A DNA stretch of 64,000 nucleotides from Vesta saturnalis (taxonomy: Eukaryota > Arthropoda > Insecta > Coleoptera > Lampyridae): contig JARFJB010001495.1 of the NCBI GenBank assembly GCA_036346205.1, positions 3,650,001 through 3,714,000 on the forward strand, written 5' to 3'. Below, in pieces: positions 23,969-37,329 of the stretch (positions are counted from its first letter, which is position 1; each line of letters starts with the position of its first letter). Position numbers and translations under genes: made by a program. Under the pieces are notes generated by a model. That model was not told where the DNA came from. It was given only the letters and a program-made list of their open reading frames with translations, and ran no database searches.

Positions 23969-25714
23969 CTAATCAGCAGCTGATAAACAAGTTTGGCACT
24001 GCGCGTTTACGTGGGTTAAACAGATCGGTTGGTGACAACATGAACATTCGTAATTCGTCATCCTTCTAAATCCTGATTCAAACATGCGCATTCCACACTT
24101 TCGCTTTTTGGGAGGTGGTGCAGGGTATGAGGAGTTTTCTTCACGTTCCTCCCGAGGCAAAAATCTTTTCAGGCGAGTTTGCAGCTGAATCGGCGTTCCT
24201 CTTGTATTCAGGCTTCGCCGGGCTAGTTGTCCGATCACAAGTTGATGAGACAAAGTTTTTTAGTAATATTCTCCGTTTTAGTGGTTCCAGCTGATTCCCA
24301 ATCGAAATCACTTGAGAATTGATTTCAGCAAGGTTCGGGAAAGCAAAAAACATGACTATAGGCCATTGCCTCATGTTTCGGCTCACACTGAAAGTACTAT
24401 TCACCTGATCAGCTGTATCCACTCCACTTTTTGTTTGATTGTAAAAAGTAATGATATCCGCCTTCAACTGCTCTCCTGTATTCGCATCAATTGCATTATC
24501 TTCATGGAGCGAGGAAACCACATTTTTCGACTTTTTTGATACATAGGAAACCAAAGTGATTCCGTTGTTGAAACCAAACACGGTGCTGTACTGAGCCCTC
24601 CCTTTCACATTGACGAAGCTGTGTGGTAACTGCCGTTAATTTTTTTTTATAGTCACAACATATGACAATTTCTTTGTTTACAAGTAATTCACCAGTTCTA
24701 TATCCGTGAACCAATTGTCGGCGGTTACGTTCCGCCCTGTTCCATAAAGTGGCTTGGCCAGCCTTTTTACAACGACACTTAGCTTGTTACTAATACAAAA
24801 TGGTCCTTCCGGCTGACGTCCTGCGTAGATTTCCATATTGTGGACGTATATCGTACGGACATCAGCTAGGGGAAACGTCTTAATTCCATATTTGTTTGGT
24901 TTCGAAGGTATATACTGTCGGAATGCATACCTTCCACGGAACCCTGGCAACATCTCGTCAATAGTGACATTTTCTCCGGGGATGTAATTCTTTTGACAAT
25001 TCTGAACAAACCGATCAAACAGTTCACGAATTGGGCAAGCCGTTCATATACTTTCCATTGCGGTCGGGTCGTTTTATGATCAAAACGTAAACAGCGTAAG
25101 ATAAACTTAAAATGCTTGATGGTCATTACAAGGCCAAATTTCTCAATGCTATGTCCTTCGCTTCCCCAGAGCTCCTCCAAACTCTGTTGATTCCCACGGT
25201 ACGCCCCAGTCAGATATAGTAAACCGATAAATGCTTTGATTTCGATTAAGTCTGTTTCTTTCGCATCTCTTTCTCTAGCAAATTTGTCTTTGATAGAGAT
25301 TATATACTGGTTGGTGTATTTTACAATCATTCCATTTCTGAATCAAAAAGAGCATTATGGTAGTGGCATTTTTGGCATCTCCTTTTACACCAAGAAGGTG
25401 TGAAATGATATTGTGACTCTTTGCCCTACGAAAAGCCGAAGGAGGCTTTTTACCCACTTTGTCATTTTATCTTTTCCGAGAAAAAACTCCTCAACTATGT
25501 CACCTCCTTCGTCATCTTCTTCATATGCCCCCTTATCTTCCTGTCCAGTTGCTGAGTCCTCCTCATGTTCCTCTTCTCCATCTTCAGAAGAGATTTCGCA
25601 CTCATCGCCTAAATCTTCAACCAACGCTGGATCTTCCAAAGCATATTCGTCGAAGAGAAGTTGCATTATATCTTCAACATCATTAGGGTTAGATAGATCA
25701 TATTTTTTTGCCAT
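23969..25714 (-). pseudogene. piggyBac transposase, frameshifted
   Basis: MAKKYDLSNPNDVEDIMQLL opens an acidic amino end (EDGEEEHEEDSATGQEDKG). The DDE_Tnp_1_7 domain follows in pieces: IEIKAFIGLLYLTGAYRGNQ, then FILRCLRFDHKTTRP (about 25,070), the first catalytic Asp in VTADNWFTDIELV (about 24,690-24,720), the second in TKSGVDTADQ (about 24,420), and the C-terminal cysteine/histidine cluster YECSCCHQPICLTH..CQTC to the stop at 23,969. At least four frame changes (near 25,385, 25,320, 24,960-24,870, 24,600-24,140) break it. Length if continuous would be near the usual 580 residues. Confidence 0.92.
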
Positions 25715-26133
25715 TTTAGGGGAAAACCTTTATATGATATGACTGAAAGGCAAAAAAACTGAAAATAGAACACATTCGGGCGCACTCTGCCTGAAAGGCC
25801 AGGGTCTAGTACAGTACTTATTTCTCAAAATACTGACCAACGTCACACAGTATAGGTAAATTTAAGTCTAATTAACAATTGTAAATAAAAATATCTTGAA
25901 AAAACTCTGCTTCACAACTGTGACGCAATCGAGGGCAAGCGGCCTGGGGAGCCAGAGAAGCAGTATACAAACTGTATAAAGGTCTACGATAAACTGAGGC
26001 GCGCGCCGTGTGAGGTTCCTAAAGTTAGACGAGTAAACGGAAGGGAGAGGCACCGGGCCGGTTCTGAGAAGTGGGGTGGAAGAATATGTCTTTTGCTGGC
26101 CTCTGAGGCCACTTCTGCCTGACGGAGGGTTAA

Positions 26134-26840
26134 GCGTGATTGCACTTTATGAGAGAAAACCAATTTAAAAAATGTAAACTTAAGACCGCGCATATATAAA
26201 ACAATATTCCAATACAGTTAAAATGTGTACGAATTAGTATCACGTTTATCTTTTTATTTAAAATTGAGTTTGCTAGATCCTATGTCGTTTGTCCAAAAAA
26301 TTCAATTTTTGGATCCGCCGTATTGAAAATCTTTATTAATAGTAAAAAACCGAAAGCTTCTGTTGATGGTATCAGTACTACATAGTTTTGATACCCAGTC
26401 GTTAATAGAATGACGTCATAATTAAAAGTGGTGGGAGAAGGAGAGGGCCGACGGCCATTTTGTGGGTGTGGCTTGTCGGCCAGTTTTGTTTTGTCGGCCA
26501 TTTTTGTTTTGGCGACCATTTTGTCGGTCATTCTTGTAATTGGTGGGAAATTTGAAATAGTAATCTAATAAGGGGGCCTATCTCGTAAGACAGGTATAGG
26601 ACGCCAGATTTTGTTCTGGGGTCTCCCCCCTTCTGTTATGGCCCCCCTTGGCAGGAAAACTTGAAATTTGAAATAGTATTATAATGAGGGGTTCAATTTC
26701 ATCTCGCAAGACAGATATAGGACTGCAGATCTTGTTCTCGGGCCTTCGTCCCCTTGTCAGTTATAGGCCTCCGGTACTTGTTCGTGGTGTTTCACCCCCT
26801 GGTCAGGCCCCCTTATTAATTATGAGTCTTAATTAAAAGT
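26134..26840. repeat. GC-richer block related to the Polinton-end repeats
   Basis: It contains short repeats of TTGTCGGCCA-type (26,440-26,530). It also has at least two ~100-bp units with a GTAAGACAGRTATAGGAC..TTGTTCTSGGG..CCCCTTGTCA pattern (26,575-26,815). Similar CCCTTGTC..GGCCCTCTTGGC..GAAATTTGAA units recur at about 40,090-40,235 and 36,490-36,555, tying this block to the Polinton-derived tandem units. No gene was seen. Confidence 0.55.
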
Positions 26841-27210
26841 AGTGGATTAAATCAATCGATCGTCAATTACTCAGTGAATCAATCAAATCAGTTAATCAAA
26901 TCTATCTCAAGGAAACAAATCAATCAAATCGATTAACCAAATCAGACAAATCAATCAATTTCAATCAAGTTAATCAAGAAGCTGAGCAAACAATTCTTCA
27001 TACCTTCAGGTTCTCCCACTGTATATACCTAACTCCTATGAGGGACCGCTTATTTTGTAGATACGGCTAACAGACACTCAAAGTTGGTACTCTCCATAAA
27101 CGTGAGGTCACCGGCATGGGAAAACAATCGATCATCAGCAAATCAATCAATCAAATCAATTAATCAAATCATTCAATCAAATCAATTAATCAAATCCATT
27201 AATCAAATCG
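26841..27210. other. Transition into the 9-bp satellite
   Basis: Scattered AATCAATCAAAT words are mixed with ordinary sequence (27,000-27,110 has none). It looks like the seed region of the array. Confidence 0.6.
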
Positions 27211-29330
27211 ATCTCAATCAAATCAATCAAATCAATCAAATCAATCAAATCAATCAAATCAATCAAATCAATCAAATCAATCAAATCAATCAAATCAATC
27301 AAATCAATCAAATCAATCAAATCAATCAAATCAATCAAATCAATCAAATCAATCAAATCAATCAAATCAATCAAATCAATCAAATCAATCAAATCAATCA
27401 AATCAATCAAATCAATCAAATCAATCAAATCAATCAAATCAATCAAATCAATCAAATCAATCAAATCAATCAAATCAATCAAATCAATCAAATCAATCAA
27501 ATCAATCAAATCAATCAAATCAATCAAATCAATCAAATCAATCAAATCAATCAAATCAATCAAATCAATCAAATCAATCAAATCAATCAAATCAATCAAA
27601 TCAATCAAATCAATCAAATCAATCAAATCAATCAAATCAATCAAATCAATCAAATCAATCAAATCAATCAAATCAATCAAATCAATCAAATCAATCAAAT
27701 CAATCAAATCAATCAAATCAATCAAACCAATCAATCAATCAAATCAATCAAATCAATCAAATCAATCAAATCAATCAAATCAATCAAATCAATCAAATCA
27801 ATCAAATCAATCAAATCAATCAAATCAATCAAATCAATCAAATCAATCAAATCAATCAAATCAATCAAATCAATCAAATCAATCAAATCAATCAAATCAA
27901 TCAAATCAATCAAATCAATCAAATCAATCAAATCAATCAAATCAATCAAATCAATCAAATCAATCAAATCAATCAAATCAATCAAATCAATCAAATCAAT
28001 CAAATCAATCAAATCAATCAAATCAATCAAATCAATCAAATCAATCAAATCACAATCAAATCAATCAAATCAATCAAATCAATCAAATCAATCAAATCAA
28101 TCAAATCAATCAAATCAATCAAATCAATCAAATCAATCAAATCAATCAAATCAATCAAATCAATCATCGATCAATCAAATCAATCAAATCAATCAAATCA
28201 ATCAAATCAATCAAATCAATCAAATCAATCAAATCAATCAAATCAATCAAATCAATCAAATCAATCAAATCAATCAAATCAATCAAATCAATCAAATCAA
28301 TCAAATCAATCAAATCAATCAAATCAATCAAATCAATCAAATCAATCAAATCAATCAAATCAATCAAATCAATCAAATCAATCAAATCAATCAAATCAAT
28401 CAAATCAATCAAATCAATCAAATCAATCAAATCAATCAAATCAATCAAATCAATCAAATCAATCAAATCAATCAAATCAATCAAATCAATCAAATCAATC
28501 AAATCAATCAAATCAATCAAATCAATCAAATCAATCAAATCAAATCATCAATCAATCAAATCAATCAAATCAATCAAATCAATCAAATCAATCAAATCAA
28601 TCAAATCAATCAAATCAATCAAATCAATCAAATCAATCAAATCAATCAAATCAATCAAATCAATCAAATCAATCAAATCAATCAAATCAATCAAATCAAT
28701 CAAATCAATCAAATCAATCAAATCAATCAAATCAATCAAATCAATCAAATCAATCAAATCAATCAAATCAATCAAATCAATCAAATCAATCAAATCAATC
28801 AAATCAATCAAATCAATCAAATCAATCAAATCAATCAAATCAATCAAATCAATCAAATCAATCAAATCAATCAATCAATCAAATCAATCAAATCAATCAA
28901 ATCAATCAAATCAATCAAATCAATCAAATCAATCAAATCAATCAAATCAATCAAATCAATCAAATCAATCAAATCAATCAAATCAATCAAATCAATCAAA
29001 TCAATCAAATCAATCAACTCAATCAAATCAATCAAATCAATCAAATCAATCAAATCAATCAAATCAATCAATCAATCAAATCAATCAAATCAATCAAAAA
29101 TCAATCAATAATCAAATCAATCAAATCAATCAAATCAATCAAATCAATCAAATCAATCAAATCAATCAAATCAATTAAATCAATCAAATCAATCAAATCA
29201 ATCAAATCAATCAAATCAATCAAATCAATCAAATCAATCAAATCAATCAAATCAATCAAATCAATCAAATCAATCAAATCAATCAAATCAATCAAATCAA
29301 TCAAATTCAATCAAATTTTAATCAAATCAA
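27211..29330. repeat. 9-bp satellite (ATCAATCAA)n, main block
   Basis: Roughly 230 tandem copies of ATCAATCAA, nearly perfect, with isolated slips (27,726, 28,050, 28,167, 28,543, 28,868, 29,017, 29,096). As the unit length is a multiple of three, all frames stay open: the Ile-Asn-Gln and Leu-Ile-Asp open frames are artefacts of this. The unit is not the TTAGG arthropod telomere repeat. Confidence 0.95.
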
Positions 29331-29702
29331 TCAACATCAATTAAAAATATCAAATCAATATACCATACTCAATTAAAAACCAATAATTAATTTAATATAA
29401 TAATCAATCAACCATCAAATAATAAATCAAATCAAATAACAAATCAAAAATCAACAAACAATCAATAACCAATAATTAAATAACAATCTTCAATAAACAA
29501 CCAATAATAAACAACCTCAATAATCAAACAAAATTTCAAATATAAATCAATATAACAATAATCAAAATTCACAATTAATTAAAAAAAATATAATTCAATC
29601 AATAAAAACTCAATATCAAATCCTTTAAAAAACCACAAATCAATAATCAAAAACAAAATAACAATAATCAATAAACAATAATTTAACCAAAATCAATAAC
29701 AC
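29331..29702. repeat. Degenerate A/C/T-only stretch within the satellite
   Basis: Irregular AATCAATAA-like words with no G on this strand. It looks either like decayed satellite or like poor consensus sequence. Confidence 0.6.
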
Positions 29703-30655
29703 AAAATCAAATCAATCAAATCAATCACAATCAATCAAATCAATCAAATCAATCAACATCAATCAAATCAATCAATCATCAATCAAATCAATCAAATCAA
29801 TCAAATCAATCAAATCAATCAAATCAATCAAATCAATCAAATCAATCAAATCAATCAAATCAATCAAATCAATCAAATCAATCAAATCAATCAAATCAAT
29901 CAAATCAATCAAATCAATCAAATCAATCAAATCAATCAATCATCAATCATCAATCAATCAAATCAATCAAATCAATCAAATCAATCAAATCAATCAAATC
30001 AATCAAATCAATCAAATCAATCAAATCAATCAAATCAATCAAATCAATCAAATCAATCAATCAAATCAATCAATCAATCAAATCAATCAATCAATCAAAT
30101 CAATCAATCAATCAAATCAATCAATCAAATCAATCAAATCAATCAAATCAATCAAATCAATCAATCAAATCAATCAAATCAATCAATCAATCAAATCAAT
30201 CAAATCAATCAAATCAATCAAATCAATCAAATCAATCAATCAATCAAATCAATCAAATCAATCAAATCAATCAAATCAATCAAATCAATCAAATCAATCA
30301 AATCAGTCAAATCAATCAAATCAATCAAATCAATCAAATCAATCAAATCAATCAAATCAATCAAATCAATCAAATCAATCAAATCAATCAAATCAATCAA
30401 ATCAATCAAATCAATCAAATCAATCAAATCAATCAAATCAATCAAATCAATCAAATCAATCAAACAAATCAATCAAATCAATCAAATCAATCAAATCAAT
30501 CAAATCAATCAAATCAATCAAATCAATCAAATCAATCAAAATCAATCAAATCAATCAAATCAATCAACTCAATCAAATCAATCAAATCAATCAAATCAAT
30601 CAAATCAATCAAATCAATCAAATCAATCAAATCAATCAAATCAATCTGAATCACC
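29703..30655. repeat. 9-bp satellite, second block
   Basis: The ATCAATCAA unit continues, with many 4-bp slips to CAATCAATCAATC between 30,050 and 30,245. Confidence 0.95.
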
Positions 30656-31597
30656 AATCAGTCAATCAAATCAATCAAATACAGCGTGTGCAAATAACAC
30701 TTAATTCAATCAATCACATCGTAATCATGCAATATAATCATCAACATTCAATAAAATAGAGTGATCAAATCAATCAACAGCCAATCAAATCAATCAAACT
30801 CAATCTAAATCAATCAATCAATCAAGTCAATCAAATCATCAACAATTAACATCAAGTTCAAGATCAATCAAATCAATCAACGATCATATCAATTGTTATG
30901 GAATCAAGATCAATCAATCAGATCAAATCAATCAAATGCTAATCTAATCAAGTCAATACATCAATCAAATCTTTACAAATCAATCAAATCAAGTTCAATC
31001 AATCAAATCAATCAAGTCATATCATCAATCCATCAGATCAATCAAGTTCATAATACGAATCTGTTTTAAATCATAAATCAATGTCAATATCAAGGTAAGT
31101 GTATCATAGTCAATCTATAAGTCTAGTCAAATCTAATAATTAGGCATGATATAATAACAGGCCAATAGATATAACAAAGCAATCTCAAGGCATAATCAAT
31201 GGTAGTCGGGATAATTTAACTGCAAACATCAACCAATCCAAATCAAATCACACAATGAACAAATCATCGAAAATATCAATCAATAATAAATCTACAAACC
31301 AATCAAATTCAATCAAATCAATCAATCATCAATAAATCAATCAAATCAATAAAGTATCAAATCAATCAAATCTAATCAATAAATCAATCAAATACAAATC
31401 AATCAAAAATCATAAACACTCGTAAACTCAATCAAAATATATCAATAATCAAAAATAATCAATCGAATAATATAAATATAAAAATCATCAAATCAATCAA
31501 ATCAATCAAATTATAAGTAATTAATCACGCGAAATTGTTAATTACAAATTAATAAATCATCCAAAAGATCATAACTGCATACTCAAATCGGTAATCA
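30656..31597. repeat. Satellite mixed with irregular sequence
   Basis: AATCAATCAAAT words alternate with unrelated short insertions in no regular pattern. No gene was seen. Confidence 0.6.
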
Positions 31598-32130
31598 AAC
31601 AATCAAATCAATCAAATCAATCAAACAAAATCAATCAATCAAACAATCAAATCAATCAAATCAATCAAATCAATCAAATCAATCAAATCAATCAAATCAA
31701 TCAAATCAATCAAATCAATCAAATCAATCAAATCAATCAAATCAATCAAATCAATCAAATCAATCAAATCAATCAAATCAATCAAAATACAATCAAATCA
31801 ATCAAATCAATCAAATCAATCAAATCAATCAAATCAATCAAATCAATCAAATCAATCAAATCAATCAAATCAATCAAATCAAATCAATCAAATCAATCAA
31901 ATCAATCAAATCAATCAAATCAATCAAATCAATCAATCAATCAAATCAATCAAATCAATCAAATCAATCAAATCAATCAAATCAATCAAATCAATCAAAT
32001 CAATCAATCAATCAAATCAATCAAATCAATCAAATCAATCAAATCAATCAAATCAATCAAATCAATCAAATCAATCAAATCAATCAATCAATCAAATCAA
32101 TCAAATCAATCAAATCAATCAAATCTTTAA
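31598..32130. repeat. 9-bp satellite, third block
   Basis: Regular ATCAATCAA units with a few slips (31,788, 31,878, 31,935, 32,007, 32,088). Confidence 0.95.
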
Positions 32131-32254
32131 TCAAACAATCGAAGTCAATCAAGTTCAATCAAATCACATACGAAAATCAATCAATCATCATAATCATCAA
32201 ATCAACATCAATCAAATACATCAAATCAACACCAATATCAAACGTCAATCATTA

Positions 32255-34134
32255 AATCAAATAAATAAAAAAGGGATAAGTCTAAAATCAATACAATTGT
32301 ATAATCAAGTCAATCAGATGCAGGTATCAACACGCATGTTCTATAGTCAGGAACATCAATTTCAAATGATCATAAATCACATAGAATACTCAACGGTTTT
32401 CACCAATCATAATATAAAGTAATAATCAATAATTTCAGATCATTCAGCAACCTTTCATATCAAATAACTCGGTGGGTTTTGAAAAATCCCACAATCAATC
32501 ATAATAAAAGGTCAACAGTTGTTATAGCCATCAATCATTTAAAACTAATGAATGTTTTTGTAATAGAGCTTGATCAATCAATCAACCAGGCCAATCTGAA
32601 TCAAATCAAATCAATCTCAAGCAAATCAAGCTCAATCAAGTCAATCAATCAGATCAATCTGAATTAAATCGATCTCGTTCTAGGTATACCACCATAATAA
32701 ACAAGGGGGCTGTCAATATACGAACAATTTTAAGTTTGGTAAATATATGTACAATATCAGGTTAGATTAATACAAGTAAACTATTAGGTTAAGTCAATAC
32801 ACGTACAATATTAGGTTTTACGAACAATAGACAAGCGGCTTTACGTTAGACCAATACTCGAGCGCGAGCATTGACCTAACCTGCGTCCGTCGTATGTAAA
32901 TATAGTCAGTATCAGTATGTGTGTGTGTGTAGTGTGTGGTGTAGTAATAGTGTGTGTGTGTCTGAGTCATATTTGCTTTAGTTTCTTATGTGCGCGCGCC
33001 TGTGTGTATTTGTGTATTGTTACAGGCCATTAGACTATCAGCCGTAAAGGCAGTGTGCGCTCACGGCATAGCTCAGTGGTGTGGGCGGGGTTCTTAATTT
33101 ATGCTGCAAAAGGGCACTCGTCAAATCAAAATCGTCAAAAGCGCCACCTGTTAAATACATTTATAGCGGGAAATAGTCATTCACTAGATCTTAATAATGG
33201 TCTAACAGGGAACCACAATGTTCACTCAAAATAAAATACTCTCCTGCCTGAAAATCCTACTCAAAAATATTTACGCAAAGTTCATCCAAACCTCAATAAA
33301 ATCTTAAGCTTCATATAAAATCCGCAAAATTGGGATAAAAAAAAACTAAAAACTCATTAAACATTTCGATAAACTTCAACGTCAAAATTATTGTCTCAAA
33401 TATCCAAAAAAACTAATCAATACGGTAATTAATTATTCAATTTAAAACGAAAAATACGTCACAACAAAACTAAACGTGACCGAACATTTTTAAAGAGCTA
33501 AAATTTAATAAACGACGAAATTGGGGTTGTAATTACTAAATTTGAAAATACACAGCTCATTCTCAAACAGATAAATAAACTGCATACCTTTTTGGCAAAT
33601 CCAGGTAATCAACAGCTGATCAGGTGATTCCTATAAAAAAACACAAAAGTTGCGAATACTCGAAAAACTATCGCAACTCTCAACAGCTGATCAGTCAACG
33701 ATTTTTGTAATCTGCGTTACGGTATATCTATTAAAACTTAACTTCAACTGCAATTCATCAAAATGACTAACTCTCAAATTATTACGTTAAGGCTTGAATT
33801 AAATAATATAGCAACAACAAAAATCGTCATCGTAAAGTTATGTAAATCTACAATTTAGGTAAAAGTAGTAAATCACTCAATATCTGAATACAATCCAAAA
33901 CATCTATTCTTTTAAATTTTGAATAAACGTAATTAAAAATAGCGTCGAGAGAAAGGAAAAGGTTACAACAATAATATCAAGAAGAAACGAAAGAATTGAT
34001 GGAAACCAACGCTTTTTAATTCTTAAATTTATGTTTACATAAACTTTATAGCGGCAAATCTTTAAACCAAAAACCAAAAGCTACGGTCACTGCTTAGTAG
34101 AATGAGGGGACTTTGCCATTTTACAATCCGCTGT
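32255..34134. repeat. Polinton-end tandem unit, copy 1 (partial, degraded)
   Basis: Matches copy 3 (38,020-39,790) in order: ACTCAACGGTTTTCACCAATC, CAACCAGGCCAATCTGAATC, TCGTTCTAGGTATACCACCA, a GT-rich tract (32,920-33,020), ACAGGCCATTAGACTATC, CACGGCATAGCTCAGTGG, GCGCCACCTGTTAAATAC, GGTAATCAACAGCTGATCAG, AGCGTCGAGAGAAAGG, AATGAGGGGACTTTGCC. It lacks the protease-bearing half. Its first 300 bases match copy 3 only where the bases are compatible with AATCAATC words. Confidence 0.8.
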
Positions 34135-34420
34135 GAGTGTGTGTAATGTAATGTGATTGTGGTATGGTCAGTAGTATGATTGTCAGTGTGTCAGTATATT
34201 CTGTTATTCATTCAGTCACTAGTATAGTAAATTTACAGTCATGATATCACGTCAATCAGTAAGCGATCACGAATCAGGTGTCGGGATATAATAGCTCAAA
34301 GGGACAGTCACAACTCAAAAAGTCAAAATCCATCAAATCATTAAGCAAATAGTCATACAACTCAAATGGCTAACGGAACCACAATTCATCAAAATAAAAT
34401 ATCATCATAGCCTAAAATCA

Positions 34421-34845
34421 TAAAAAAAAAAAAAAAAAAATAAAAAAAACAAAAAAAAAAAAAAAAAAAACAAAAAAAAAAAAAAAAAAAAACAAAAACA
34501 AAAAAAATAAAAAATAAAAAAAACAAATAAAAACAATATAAATAAAAAAAAAAAAAAAAAAAAATACAAAATAAAAATACAAAAAAAAAAAAAAAACAAA
34601 TAAAAAAAAATAAAAAAAAAAAAAAAAAAAAAAAAAATAACAAAATAAAAAAAAAATATAAAAAATATACATAAAAACAAAAAAAAAATAAAAAACAAAA
34701 CAAAAAAAAAAAACAAAAAAAAAAAAAAAAAAAATAAAAAAAAAAAAAAAAAATAACAAAAAATAATAAAAAAAAAAATATAAAAAAAAAAAAAAATAAA
34801 CAAAAAACAAACAAAAAAAAAAAAAAACAAAAAAAAAAATCAAAT
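34421..34845. repeat. A-rich low-complexity tract
   Basis: Over 400 bases of A interrupted by single C or T and no G. The phenylalanine-rich minus-strand open frames are artefacts. This is either a genuine A-rich tract or failed consensus. Confidence 0.9.
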
Positions 34846-35335
34846 CATCAAATCATCAAATCAATCAAATCATCAAATCAATCAACATCAATCACAAATC
34901 ATCAATCAAACAAACAACAAATATAAATCACAAATCATAATATCAACATCAACATCAATCAAAAACATAAATACCAATAATCATCAAAATAATAATATAA
35001 TAATAAACATCAATATAAATAACAAATCATCAAACAATCAATCATCAATATCAATATCATCATAAATATAAATCATCACATCAAATCAATCATAACATAA
35101 TCAATCAATATAAATCAATAACATAATAATCAATCACAAACAATCAAATCAAATCATCACAACATCAAACACATCAATCATCAATCATAATCATCACATC
35201 ATAAACAATCAACAACAATAATAAATAATCAATCATAATAATACAATAAACATAATAATCAATAAAAAAAAAAAAAACAATAACATATAAATAAATAATA
35301 TAAAACATAAAAATCAAACAATCATTTATCAAATC
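34846..35335. repeat. Irregular A/C/T-only AATCAT-like sequence
   Basis: Words such as AATCATCAAAT and CAATAATAA without regular period or any G. No gene. Confidence 0.7.
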
Positions 35336-37329
35336 AATCAAACCTCAATCAAATCTTAAGCTCAATATAACAATCAAAATGGGAAACAAAACTAAAAACT
35401 CATTAAACATTTCAATAAACTTCAACGTCAAAATTATTGTCTCAAATATCCAAAAACTAATCAATACGGTAATCAATTAATTCAATTTAAAACGAAAAAT
35501 ACGTCACAACAAAACTAAACGTGAACCAACAATTTCAAAAAAATTTAATAAACAACGAAATTAATTGTAATTAATAAATTTGAAAATAATCAAATCATTC
35601 TCAAACAGATAAATAAACTGCAAATCCTTTGGCAAATCCAGGTAATCAACAGCTGATCAAGTGATTCCTATCAAAAACACAAAAGTTGCAAATACTCGAA
35701 AATCAATCGCAACAATCAACAGCTAATCAATCAACGAATTTGTAATCCTACGGTAAATCAATCAAAACTTAACTTCAACTGCAATTCATCAAAATGACAA
35801 TCTCAAATTATTACGTTAAGGCTTGAATTAAATAATATAGCAACAATCAAAATCGTCATCGTAAAGTCAATAAATCTACAATTTAGGTAAAAGTAATAAA
35901 TCAATCAATATCTGAATACAATCCAAAACATCTATTCTTTTAAATTTTGAATAAACGTAATTAAAATAGCGTCGAGAGAAAGGAAAGGTTACAACAATAA
36001 TATCAAGAAGAAACGAAAAATTGATGAAACCAACGCTTTTTAATTCATTAAATTTATGTTTACATAAACTTTATACGCAAATCTTTAAACCAAAAACCAA
36101 AATACGGTCACTTCAATAGAATGAGGGGACTTTGCCGCCATTTATTAATTATAACGTGACCGCCACTGTTACGTGGCCAATCCAACAATCAAATTCAATG
36201 ACGTGCACGCGCAAACAAGCAAATCAATCATTGATTAGATCACTCAAATCATACCAACCCCGATTCTAATCGAATCACCAGGCTATGTTCGACTGGAGGC
36301 CTAAGGCAATATTCAGATTGGAGATTAGGTTAGGCGCAAATTCAGCTGATTCATCCGTGCGCATTCATCAAATCAGGAAATATGAAAATAACAAGCCACA
36401 TCAATCTAATTACACCGGAACTTATTAGAGTCCTCAACCTTTGCCAGAGCCAATTACAATAAATAGTAATTCAATAATACTATATCATAAGACATGAGTC
36501 GGAACTTGTGTTAGGGTCATTCGCCCCTTGATCAACCTCAGAAATTTGAAATTTTTGGCACCATCTCTTGCGCAGACGCATCTTCTTTAACATCTTCTTT
36601 AACTTCATCTTCTGGGGTTGTTATGCAATATCTTCTATTGTGGTTCATAATACGACGAACTCATTTTAGATTGTTAACGAAATTACAATTTGAAAGTTAG
36701 CGTGAAGCCAATGATGTACCTGCATTTAGAGTAAAAACCTTATATATAATTATAACATAACATTAAAGAATCTGTACAAGAATAATAAATAAAGTAAATA
36801 AATAAAAAATATTTAAAACAGAAACAATCACTTATCCTTATCTTATTGGTTACGTCAATCTTTTGATTCGTGCTTTGCGATTATTCAGACACATCTTCTG
36901 TAGTTTTCTTTGAACACCATAAATTTCACAGTTATGTAATCACAATAACAAACTTCCGCGATTCAAATAGTTCTAACATGTTAAAGGAAAAACCATTAAT
37001 TACGTGAAAGATAAACAAGTTAGTCTTCCTTTCCAATTTTGATAATACACTACATATTTTATATAAACTTTGTTTTGAGAAACTATGGCAAATTTGTAAT
37101 AGTATATGGTAACCGCATAGGAATCCTGAATCACATTAACATCAAACTTGCGTAATGTTTTCTGTATCTATCTTCCTCTTCTAGTTGAAACAAGTTTCAT
37201 GCTAGAATCACACATCACGGTCAACCCAAATCTTCATTAATTAAAACAACTAAGGTACTAAAAACTCTTTTTTATTTATCAGAGTAGAAAGGTAGAAAAA
37301 CAAGCATTATACAGTAACTTGATTACCCA

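Larger units (their letters stand above)
21870..26129 (-). mobile_element. piggyBac element with nested pogo element
   Basis: TTAA at 21,866-21,869 and 26,130-26,133 flanks inverted ends (left CCTTCGTCGGGC after one base, right the complement of CCCTCCGTCAGGC). A subterminal GCCTGAGAGGCC/GCCTCTGAGGCC motif is repeated, and an internal copy of the left-end-like sequence lies near 25,773-25,802. Without the pogo insertion the element would be about 2.46 kb, the usual size. The transposase is on the minus strand and ends just before the pogo insertion. Confidence 0.9.

Noticed and set aside
27084..30472. A 675-codon Ile-Asn-Gln frame and several Leu-Ile-Asp frames
   Set aside because: By-product of the 9-bp ATCAATCAA satellite. 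There is no unique coding sequence, promoter or splice site.
34389..34843. Phenylalanine-rich minus-strand frames of 141 codons in all three frames
   Set aside because: Caused by an A-rich tract without G.
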